Assembly (NCBI GenBank): GCA_027033525.1
Contig: JALVLD010000132.1
Span: forward strand, 1-8,823
Length of the DNA: 8,823 nt
DNA from: Candidatus Dojkabacteria bacterium
GTDB taxonomy: Bacteria; Patescibacteriota; Dojkabacteria; GCA-002793355
Direction of reading: 5' to 3'
Of the stretch, positions 1 to 5,950 are shown one piece after another; within the stretch, counting starts at the first letter, position 1; each line of letters opens with the position of its first letter. The notes beneath the pieces were generated by a model. It was given only the letters and a program-made list of their open reading frames with translations. It was not told where the DNA came from and did not search any database. The translations under genes were made by a program, and so were the position numbers.

Positions 1-888
1 GGACAAGTTATTATGGCTTATTTTCATTCAGCTGACGGTGGCCACACTTTATCTACAGCAGAAGTGTGGGGAGGAAGCCGTGCTTATGCACAGGCTAGAA
101 GCGATAGATATTCTTCGAACGGTAAGTGGTTTTCCTACGATAATATAGATGCATGTTATGGTAGAGGTTGGGTGAGGAGGAGTTATTGGGTGGCTGGTAA
201 TAGTACGATTACATATGCATGGTTAGAGGACTTAATAGATGCAGCTATTTATTTAAAAGAGCATGGGGCTAGCACGGGAGCCCAGGATGCTGTAGCATGT
301 TTGCCTGGGGGCTACTGTAGGGGAGGATATGCAAATTTTGCCTTTGGCAAAATAAAATATGTTTTGGGTGGGCATTCTATAAATAGTAAAGTTGGAGAGG
401 TCTCGCAGGTAGTACAGATTTACAATGACGGCAGCTCTGTAATTGGTCAGCACTCTAGATATACAAAGACGCTAAAGATCGTGGGGAGCAATGGGACATA
501 TTTCTTAGATGCTCAAATGTTTAAGCTTGCGTACAATCTAAGGTCACCTGGCAACAATTGGCTTGCTTCTACCCTATACGATGTAGTTAAGCGTAGCAAA
601 AACGATTGGAAATTTTACTCCAGAGGCTTTGGACATAGGATTGGAATGAGTCAATTTGGTGCATGCGGCCGGGCTTACAAAGGACAGTCTTATCATACGA
701 TTTTAAAGGCATATTACTCAAGCATCTCTTTTGCAACGCGTGCCGTTCGAAAGATTCGAGTAGGTATTACCAAGGCTGGTGGAAATATTACCACGGTTTA
801 TGCAAACAACAGCTTTGATGTTATAGACGGGAAAGGTAAAGTTATAAAACAAGTCCCAGCAAATACCAAAATAAATATTATTCGATAA
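1..888 (+). CDS. SpoIID/LytB-domain peptidoglycan hydrolase, 5'-truncated by window edge
   Basis: The reading frame is open from base 1 (GQVI before the first ATG at 13). GQVIMAYFHSADGG is a mid-domain SpoIID signature, so the true start and the catalytic glutamate region lie upstream of the window and the ATG at 13 is not the start. Visible in order: YFHSADGGHT followed by EVWGG (codons 7-24); an insertion of roughly 130 residues with WLEDLIDAAIYL and cysteines in DACYGRGW and ACLPGGYC; the C-terminal SpoIID signature GFGHRIGMSQFGACGRAY (codons ~209-226) with ILKAYYSS; then a ~45-residue module starting IRVGITKAGG. SpoIID proteins are known as lytic transglycosylases acting on glycan strands. 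In this lineage the role would be wall remodelling, since nothing here suggests sporulation. The four cysteines in the fragment fit an exported, disulfide-bearing protein. It ends TAATG, overlapping the next gene by one base. The family call is firm; substrate and activity are inferred. Confidence 0.88.
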   Translation, partial: GQVIMAYFHSADGGHTLSTAEVWGGSRAYAQARSDRYSSNGKWFSYDNIDACYGRGWVRRSYWVAGNSTITYAWLEDLIDAAIYLKEHGASTGAQDAVACLPGGYCRGGYANFAFGKIKYVLGGHSINSKVGEVSQVVQIYNDGSSVIGQHSRYTKTLKIVGSNGTYFLDAQMFKLAYNLRSPGNNWLASTLYDVVKRSKNDWKFYSRGFGHRIGMSQFGACGRAYKGQSYHTILKAYYSSISFATRAVRKIRVGITKAGGNITTVYANNSFDVIDGKGKVIKQVPANTKINIIR

Positions 889-1916
889 TGACGTTGCCAG
901 CTATTGACATAGGGAGAAACCCCGACAGGAAGGGAATTTTTCTGCTGGTAGCTGGTTTTGCGTTGCCAATTGTTTTTATATGGTTTCTATTACATACCCC
1001 CATTGAAGTTGTAGAGCGATACAAGACTTTTTGGGCAGCTACTAATATCAAACTTGTCAACACAGCCAAGGATGTGATTCCGGAGCAGATGCGGGCTTCT
1101 GTACTGTTTAATTCGTTGTTTGATTCAGATTTAGTAACAATAGAATTTAAGATAGGCGGCAACAAATATAGTATGAGGTTAGGAATGCTTAAAAAATGTT
1201 TGTCTGCGACAACTGATGTATGTGCAGAGAATGTTAAGATTAGCAAAAGATGTATAAGACGAACACTGCAAAGTGTAAAGCCTTTTAAACGGGTGAAGCG
1301 AACTGTTTCAGGCGCAGGCACAAAAGTTAGCTTACTTGAAGGTGATATAGCATACGATATAGGTGGCGCGTCTTTAGTGCTGGTAAACAAATTAAATGGC
1401 CTTTTTTCCGATCTGTGTAAAGGTAAGTTAGGGAGAGCTCGGAGAGTTATTTTGCCAGTGCAGGTAAAACCTCAATTAAATCAACCTAATACAGACGGTA
1501 GCGTGGCTAAAAAATATGTAGAAATAGATTACTCGAGGCAACTGCTATTTTTGTGGCAAGATGGAAAATACTCAATGTTTAAGATTTCTGGACCGGCAAA
1601 TACAAATTACGCATTGGGTGTGTTTAAGGTGTATTCTAAATCTAGGCTTGCGTGGTCTGGAGCTTATCGTGCTTGGATGCCATATTGGTTGGGCTATACT
1701 AAAGATAGAAATACGAGGCTAGGCGTAGGTATTCATGCACTTACCTATAGTTGCCCAGGAAAGGTCAAATATTGCTCGCCTCGACATAGAATTTATGAGC
1801 CTGTAAGCGAATTGGGTGTGCCTCTTTCAGATGGATGTGTGCGCTTAAAAATGCAAGATGCAAGCAAGGTGTTTAGTGCGATAAATATAGGAGATATAAT
1901 AATTGTGCATAAATAA
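888..1916 (+). CDS. Membrane-anchored L,D-transpeptidase (YkuD domain)
   Basis: This 342-residue protein has a short cytoplasmic N-terminus, one hydrophobic segment at about residues 17-35 (no signal-peptidase site obvious), a middle region, and a YkuD domain from about 209 to 341. The YkuD domain begins KYVEIDYSRQLLFLWQDG and contains GIHAL (His283) and SDGCVRL (catalytic Cys317). YkuD enzymes form 3-3 cross-links in peptidoglycan or attach proteins to it. Residues ~80-175 weakly resemble the VanW-associated peptidoglycan-binding domain found before YkuD in many Gram-positive enzymes, which is tentative. Oddities: the usual SHGC is SDGC; about 31 residues separate His283 from Ser314, longer than the usual loop, with Cys289 and Cys296 inside; apart from the catalytic cysteine there are six others (104, 112, 122, 177, 289, 296), all on the predicted outer side. 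The start ATG shares a base with the upstream stop codon, implying translational coupling with the SpoIID gene. No Shine-Dalgarno sequence is visible. Confidence 0.9.
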   Translation: MTLPAIDIGRNPDRKGIFLLVAGFALPIVFIWFLLHTPIEVVERYKTFWAATNIKLVNTAKDVIPEQMRASVLFNSLFDSDLVTIEFKIGGNKYSMRLGMLKKCLSATTDVCAENVKISKRCIRRTLQSVKPFKRVKRTVSGAGTKVSLLEGDIAYDIGGASLVLVNKLNGLFSDLCKGKLGRARRVILPVQVKPQLNQPNTDGSVAKKYVEIDYSRQLLFLWQDGKYSMFKISGPANTNYALGVFKVYSKSRLAWSGAYRAWMPYWLGYTKDRNTRLGVGIHALTYSCPGKVKYCSPRHRIYEPVSELGVPLSDGCVRLKMQDASKVFSAINIGDIIIVHK

Positions 1917-1946
1917 GTAATAATTACTCGTTTGCTAAAAAGTTAT

Positions 1947-2411
1947 TTAATAGCGGACTTCTACGGTCTTGCGAATACGTGCAACTTTAAGTTTTTCCTC
2001 TCGCTCTTTCTTCCTGCGTTTTTTGTCGTACTTACGCAAAGGTTTAGCAAAAGCAATTTGTATTTTTATTAAATTGTTTTTCAAATAAACCTTAAGGGGC
2101 ACAAGAATTAGCTTTTGTGCTTTACGTTTCAGTAATATTTTGTGCAACTGTTTTCTGGTTAAAAGTAGCTTCCTAAAGCGTATTGGATCGTATGATGCTA
2201 AGACACTTTTATTTGCAAATTGATAAGGGGCTACATGTGCATTGGCTAAATAGGCTTCGTTTTTGTAAATAGTAACGTAGGCTCCTTGAAGTTTAATATG
2301 TCCTTGCTTTATACTTTTTACTTCGTGTCCTAGCAGTTTAATTCCGGCTTCAAAGGTCTCTATTATCTCGTAATCGAGCTTGGCACGTTTATTAGTTGCA
2401 ACGATTTTCAT
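1947..2411 (-). CDS. smpB: SsrA-binding protein SmpB
   Basis: SmpB binds tmRNA (SsrA) and delivers it to stalled ribosomes for trans-translation. The 154-residue product has the whole family core: NKRAKLDYEIIETFEAGI near the N-terminus, GHEVKSIKQG (28-37), GAYVTI, EAYLANAHVAPY, DPIRFRKLLL (75-84), LVPLKVYLKN (103-112), an IQIAFAKPLRKYDK segment, and a very basic lysine/arginine-rich C-terminal tail (127-148) that in the family inserts into the empty mRNA channel. Length is normal. I chose ATG at 2411; a TTG three codons upstream (2420) also keeps the frame open, but MKIVATNKRA matches how family members begin. Neither start has a clear Shine-Dalgarno sequence. The gene lies 27 bases behind an unknown gene on the same strand, probably one transcript, and converges with the transpeptidase gene across 30 bases. 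The ssrA gene itself is not seen in the window. Confidence 0.96.
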   Translation of the reverse strand: MKIVATNKRAKLDYEIIETFEAGIKLLGHEVKSIKQGHIKLQGAYVTIYKNEAYLANAHVAPYQFANKSVLASYDPIRFRKLLLTRKQLHKILLKRKAQKLILVPLKVYLKNNLIKIQIAFAKPLRKYDKKRRKKEREEKLKVARIRKTVEVRY

Positions 2412-2438
2412 CCCATACAAGCGTAGTTTTAGCCGTCA

Positions 2439-3653
2439 TTAGTGTATGCCAGGCATGCTTGGTATACTAGGTGTGGTACGTGGTCCTAAAGAGCTAGCAC
2501 CTTGTGGCCTAGGTGAGTTATTAGTAAGCATCATGTAGTAAAAGAGGCTTCGTATAATTTGTTCTAAATTTACTGTTTTGTCTGGTGCCGGTGCATTTAT
2601 TGTAGTTGTGACCTTATTTATATCTGTATATTTTAGTAAGCCAAGATTTAGCATACCAGATTTAAGAGATTTCTCCAGATAGACTTTAATTTCTTGGGCT
2701 TCTGGTGAGGTGTCTGAAGTAAGCTTTTGTATAGATTTTTGCATGGAGGCCTTCTGTTTATTGTTTAATTTTAGCGAAGGGGCTATGCCTGTAATATAGA
2801 AGTTTTGCCCTTTTCGTGCAAAATAAAGATCTAAATATAAGCTTTCTATGTCTTTTGCGTCCGTGGCCTCCACTTTAGCAATTAATTGATCAACTTGGGC
2901 AACAGTTAGGTTAAGCTCTTTGAGCAAGGCAGAATTGGATTTGGCTTCCCTTAATGCAGCAAGCACCTTGTCTTTTACTAGGTGGATGCTAACTTTGTAC
3001 ACTTGTTGTTTGTCCAAGGAGGTCTTTTGGGGCTTTGACGCGTCTAGACTTTTGTATACAAGGCGCATTAAATCGACATATGCCTTTGGAGAAAGCATTT
3101 TAGCATAGTCAATGTTTTGTTTGTTGTATTTTTGCATGTCTGCTTGGCTAATCCTTAAGTATTTTTCACCGCTAAGGACGCTAAGTGCTGGGTCGAGATA
3201 TGTAGATAACATGCTTGATTGCCCTTGGCTGTTCTTTCGAAGTTCTGCTTCAAGGACATTTCTAGGTGCAACAAATAGTTTTATATATAGATTTTGCGAG
3301 TTAGCAATTATGGCAAGGTCTATATCTTTTATTTGTATTGGAAGAGAACTCCCCTTGCTTGTGTGCTTTATTAAATCTGCAGCTTTAAAGGATACCTGGA
3401 CTTTTGAATACTTGCTTGGATCAGCAAAAAATGTACCGTTAATTTTAATATACTCCTTAAGCACAGGTGGCACATACACAAAGTTTGCAGATTCCGCAGG
3501 CTTTAAATTCGAAAATAACTTGGCTGTTGAGATGCCAGGCAGCAGTTGGTGAAATCTTGTAGGTGTTACAAAATAAAGACCGCCTGCTGCAACAGCAGCA
3601 ACGCCTAATATGGGTAGGACTACCTTTATAAGAAGTGTCTTGAGCTTCTGCAT
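2439..3653 (-). CDS. Predicted membrane-anchored extracytoplasmic protein of unknown function
   Basis: I do not recognise this 404-residue protein at family level. It starts with a positively charged stretch and a hydrophobic segment (about residues 8-29, rich in Val, Ala, Leu and Gly), so it is either anchored or exported. No lipobox cysteine follows the segment and the whole protein has no cysteine. The body (about 60-350) alternates short beta-like strands (for example IKDIDLAIIANSQNLYIKLF, 107-126) with lysine-rich helices, including KYLRISQADMQKY and LYLDLYFARKGQNFYITGI. This pattern recalls the LolA/LppX-type lipid-binding beta-cup proteins, but that is only a resemblance by eye. The last ~27 residues are a low-complexity Pro/Ser/Thr/Gly tail. 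ATG at 3653 is the first start in frame, about 30 nt from a predicted transcription start. smpB follows 27 bases downstream, so they likely share a transcript; a functional link is not implied. Confidence 0.75.
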   Translation of the reverse strand: MQKLKTLLIKVVLPILGVAAVAAGGLYFVTPTRFHQLLPGISTAKLFSNLKPAESANFVYVPPVLKEYIKINGTFFADPSKYSKVQVSFKAADLIKHTSKGSSLPIQIKDIDLAIIANSQNLYIKLFVAPRNVLEAELRKNSQGQSSMLSTYLDPALSVLSGEKYLRISQADMQKYNKQNIDYAKMLSPKAYVDLMRLVYKSLDASKPQKTSLDKQQVYKVSIHLVKDKVLAALREAKSNSALLKELNLTVAQVDQLIAKVEATDAKDIESLYLDLYFARKGQNFYITGIAPSLKLNNKQKASMQKSIQKLTSDTSPEAQEIKVYLEKSLKSGMLNLGLLKYTDINKVTTTINAPAPDKTVNLEQIIRSLFYYMMLTNNSPRPQGASSLGPRTTPSIPSMPGIH

Positions 3654-3689
3654 AAGCTAGATTTATCAGTTTATATATTGATTACTATA

Positions 3690-3718
3690 ATTGTAGTGAA
3701 ATAACGACAATTTGTCCA
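3690..3718 (-). promoter_or_regulatory. Candidate sigma-70-type promoter for the unknown gene and smpB
   Basis: On the minus strand TGGACA (-35, plus-strand positions 3713-3718) is followed after exactly 17 bases by TACAAT (-10, 3690-3695). Each hexamer matches consensus at five of six positions. Transcription would start near 3683, giving a leader of about 30 nt before the ATG at 3653, with no Shine-Dalgarno sequence in it. Prediction by eye only. Confidence 0.45.
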
Positions 3719-3879
3719 ATAGAACTTAAATAGGCTGCGCTGTGCAGATTTATAGGCTGTTGCGAGTAAAACATATGAAGCTAGCGTATTCCGTTTGCGA
3801 TAGTATTTTGCACGGTGGTTTTGTAATTCGTAGAAGCGGGATATTTTAGTTTAGGCGTGTAGGCATGAGGGTTGCGTTG

Positions 3880-3894
3880 AGAATTGTCAATTCT
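3880..3894. repeat. Perfect 15-base palindrome upstream of dnaG (operator candidate)
   Basis: AGAATTG-T-CAATTCT: seven-base arms around one central base, no mismatches, ending 42 bases before the predicted dnaG -35 box. The one-base centre makes it poor as an RNA hairpin and better as a dimeric protein-binding site. No regulator can be named. Confidence 0.4.
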
Positions 3895-3936
3895 GCAGGG
3901 GCTTTCAGCTGGCAGTTAGTGTTTAAATCGGAGGAC

Positions 3937-3965
3937 TTGGCATTTTGTTTGTCTTTCCATATATT
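3937..3965 (+). promoter_or_regulatory. Candidate sigma-70-type promoter for dnaG
   Basis: TTGGCA (3937-3942) and TATATT (3960-3965) are 17 bases apart; each matches consensus at five of six positions. Transcription would start near 3972, i.e. at or just after the upstream in-frame ATG at 3971. This makes that ATG an unlikely start and supports initiation at ATG 4004 with a leader of about 32 nt. Confidence 0.5.
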
Positions 3966-4003
3966 GTAAAATGGCCCTGCCTGTGGTATATTCTAGCAGT
4001 ATC

Positions 4004-5842
4004 ATGGCAACTAAAGAGCAGATTCAAGAGGTCAAAGCTAGGATTAATATCGTAGATGTAGTTAGTCGGTATGTTAGGTTAAGACCCGCAGGGAAGAGCT
4101 TTTCTGGATTATGCCCTTTCCACAACGAGAAGACCCCTTCTTTTTTTGTTAATCCCCAGTTGGGGATTTTTAAATGCTTTGGCTGTGGTGAAGCGGGAGA
4201 TGTGATTACCTTTTTGCAAAAAATCGAAAGAATAAGTTTTTTCGAAGCATTACAAAAATTAGCTAAGGAGGCAGGCGTAGAGCTGACAGGCTCTTTTGAT
4301 GATAAACAGGCAAAAAATATAAATAAGGCACGAGAACTGCTTAAAAAGGTCGCGTTGTTATACAATAAGCTACTAGTAAAGCACGAGGTGGGAAGGCAGG
4401 CACTTGAATATGCACAAAAGCGTGGGTTAGCCCATAATATTATTAGGACATTTCTGGTGGGTTATGCCCCAAAAGAAAAGCATCTTGTGCAAAATTTTGC
4501 CCAGAAATTGGGATACACGCAGGATGTTGTACGTTTGGTCGGTCTTGTTAATGATAAGGGCTGGGACAAGTTTTATGATAGATTGATATTTCCAATTTTT
4601 GACGCCTCTGGAAATGTTGTTGGTTTTAGTGGCAGAGTTATTGCAAAGGATGACTATCGTGCAAAATATTTGAATTCCCCAGAATCCCCTGTGTTTAAAA
4701 AGCGTTTTATTTTGTATGGTTTATATCAGGCTAAGCAAGATATTTTGCGAGAAAAATTAGCAGTTATTGTTGAAGGGCAAATGGATGTAATTGCTTCATT
4801 TAAAGCTGGGGTTAAGATAGCTGTTGCACCTTTGGGCACTGGGCTTACAACAACACAACTCACACTTTTGAGAAGATATACAGAAAATGTTGCCTTTGCC
4901 TTTGATAATGACGAAGCAGGGCAAAAATCTTTGTACCGAGCAGTTCCTTTAGCTTTAGAAGCTGGGTTAAATGTATATGTAATAAAATATCCAAAAGAAT
5001 TTAAGGATGTAGATGAGTTAGTAAGCCAAAATCCAAGTCTTTGGCAAAATGCAGTAGTAAATAAACAAGAATTTTTTAAATCTCAACTTATACGCTTAAA
5101 GGATATATTGGAGTATGGTTCATATAGTGAATTTGAGTCAAAACTAGCTCAAGTTTTAGATATTTTAAAACATGCTTCGCCAATTAAAGTTGAATCGGTT
5201 TTAAAAATGTATGCAGATGCTCTAGATATCCCTGCAGACACCTTGAGAGAGGCGCTGGAAAATCAGAATAAAGCTTTTGTCGGAAGTTTAGAAAAGGAAA
5301 ATTCAGAAAAATCTGAGGACTCTATAACACCGTACGATTATTTTTTAGGAATGTTACTTGCTTTTCCTGTGTTAGCTACTCTACTTTTAGACAAAATTGA
5401 AGATTTTGAAGAGTGTTTTGAGGCCGCGTATTATAAAGTTCTTTCGTCTATAAGAGATTTTGTTAGTGAGATTGCTCAGTTAATAAAAAGTCGTTTTGGG
5501 CCAGATATTAGTCTAGAGAAGCTAAATGAGATTTTCAGCAGTAAGTTTGATCAAGAATTTAAATTAAATGTACTAGAACCATTAAAGTTAGATCCAGCCA
5601 CAATGACTGTTATTTTGCATTTAGGTTTTGTTTTCAAAGGGAAAAGCACTACTCTTACTCCGGATATAATCGTTGAATTTAAAGATGTCTATAAACGTGT
5701 AAGAATTTTATGTTTGTCAGATAAAGTTGGGAAATTGCAAGAAAAAATAGCAGTTGCCGAGTTAAAAGGCGATGAGGCCGAAGCTACGCGTCTTGCCAAA
5801 GAGCTGCAAGTGTATTTAGAAAGGCTTAAACAAATTTCGTAG
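4004..5842 (+). CDS. dnaG: DNA primase DnaG
   Basis: DnaG makes the RNA primers for lagging-strand synthesis, working with the replicative helicase DnaB. The 612-residue product shows the full architecture. An N-terminal CHC2 zinc finger has ligands Cys37, His40, Cys58 and Cys61 within GLCPFHNEKTPSFF and KCFGCGEAGD. The catalytic core includes DRLIFPIFDASG and KYLNSPESPVFKK (~188-233). The Toprim domain has VEGQMDV (Glu257, Asp261) and FDNDEAGQKS (Asp301, Asp303) for metal binding. A poorly conserved C-terminal part (~445-612) should be the helicase-binding region. I start at ATG 4004, not 3971: MATKEQIQEVKARINIVDVV matches family N-termini and the predicted transcription start falls at about 3972. 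No Shine-Dalgarno sequence is seen. The classical partner rpoD is not downstream; trmB follows after 108 bases. By hand counts of sample lines, GC drops from about 40-50% in the first half of the gene to about 25-35% in the second. Confidence 0.97.
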   Translation: MATKEQIQEVKARINIVDVVSRYVRLRPAGKSFSGLCPFHNEKTPSFFVNPQLGIFKCFGCGEAGDVITFLQKIERISFFEALQKLAKEAGVELTGSFDDKQAKNINKARELLKKVALLYNKLLVKHEVGRQALEYAQKRGLAHNIIRTFLVGYAPKEKHLVQNFAQKLGYTQDVVRLVGLVNDKGWDKFYDRLIFPIFDASGNVVGFSGRVIAKDDYRAKYLNSPESPVFKKRFILYGLYQAKQDILREKLAVIVEGQMDVIASFKAGVKIAVAPLGTGLTTTQLTLLRRYTENVAFAFDNDEAGQKSLYRAVPLALEAGLNVYVIKYPKEFKDVDELVSQNPSLWQNAVVNKQEFFKSQLIRLKDILEYGSYSEFESKLAQVLDILKHASPIKVESVLKMYADALDIPADTLREALENQNKAFVGSLEKENSEKSEDSITPYDYFLGMLLAFPVLATLLLDKIEDFEECFEAAYYKVLSSIRDFVSEIAQLIKSRFGPDISLEKLNEIFSSKFDQEFKLNVLEPLKLDPATMTVILHLGFVFKGKSTTLTPDIIVEFKDVYKRVRILCLSDKVGKLQEKIAVAELKGDEAEATRLAKELQVYLERLKQIS

Positions 5843-5849
5843 GTTGGTA

Positions 5850-5875
5850 AAGGTGTGTTTATGCTATACACCCTT
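5850..5875 (+). terminator. Stem-loop just after dnaG, weak terminator candidate
   Basis: AAGGTGT (5850-5856) pairs with ACACCCTT (5868-5875) with one bulged C and an 11-base loop, seven base pairs in all. It begins eight bases after the dnaG stop codon. There is no T-run after it, so it is not a standard intrinsic terminator; it could be an mRNA 3'-end structure or chance. Confidence 0.25.
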
Positions 5876-5876
5876 C

Positions 5877-5905
5877 ATGGCAAGAATGTATCGCAGTGAT
5901 ACAAT
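5877..5905 (+). promoter_or_regulatory. Candidate extended -10 promoter for trmB
   Basis: ATGGCA (5877-5882, four of six) is 17 bases before TACAAT (5900-5905, five of six), and TGA directly precedes the -10, giving an extended TGn element. Transcription would start near 5912, about 39 nt before the GTG at 5951. Weaker -35 than the other two candidates. Confidence 0.35.
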
Positions 5906-5907
5906 TC
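5884..5907. repeat. Inverted repeat overlapping the trmB -10 box
   Basis: GAATGTATC (5884-5892) and GATACAATTC (5898-5907) pair over nine bases with one bulged A, around the five-base centre GCAGT; the inner GTATC/GATAC arms are perfect. It covers the candidate -10 element, as an operator would, but it could also be a stem-loop belonging to the dnaG 3' end. No T-run follows. Confidence 0.35.
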
Positions 5908-5950
5908 CGTTACTAACACAGCAGATAGAGTTTCACAGTGCAACTGCTAT

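Larger units (their letters stand above)
3654..4003. other. 350-base divergent intergenic region
   Basis: This gap separates the minus-strand unknown gene and plus-strand dnaG. It contains a predicted promoter at each end (3690-3718 minus; 3937-3965 plus) and a perfect palindrome at 3880-3894. A short direct repeat ATAGGCTG occurs at 3730-3737 and 3752-3759, 22 bases apart (about two helical turns). I see no tRNA, no tmRNA-like ends and no credible ORF. A purine-rich GGAGGA at 3930-3935 overlaps the upstream edge of the dnaG promoter and is too far from any start to be a ribosome-binding site. The function of the central ~150 bases (3720-3880) is unknown. Confidence 0.6.

Noticed and set aside
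253..453. Minus-strand 66-codon ORF inside the SpoIID gene, and similar antisense ORFs at 878-1390, 2920-3108, 3112-3552, 4024-4365, 5689-5871, 6076-6267, 6674-6856 and 7172-7360
   Set aside because: All lie in the shadow of genes with clear family motifs; their translations show no recognisable pattern.
1916..1928. AGTAATAATTACT palindrome between the convergent transpeptidase and smpB genes
   Set aside because: One-base centre, AT-only core and no T-run; too short and simple to call a terminator.
2412..2420. TTG at 2420 as the smpB start
   Set aside because: The ATG at 2411 fits the family N-terminus better; TTG would be a rarer start with no ribosome-binding site to favour it.
2393..2440. 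Fifteen-codon ORF starting at the ATG that overlaps the stop of the unknown gene
   Set aside because: It runs into smpB in another frame and stops soon; no sign of a real peptide, though reinitiation cannot be excluded.
3971..4003. ATG at 3971 as the dnaG start (11 extra residues)
   Set aside because: It coincides with the predicted transcription start at about 3972, and the family N-terminus begins at the ATG at 4004.
3654..4003. Possible tRNA, tmRNA or other structured RNA in the longest gap
   Set aside because: No acceptor-stem pairing, T-loop sequence or tmRNA-like termini could be found by eye.
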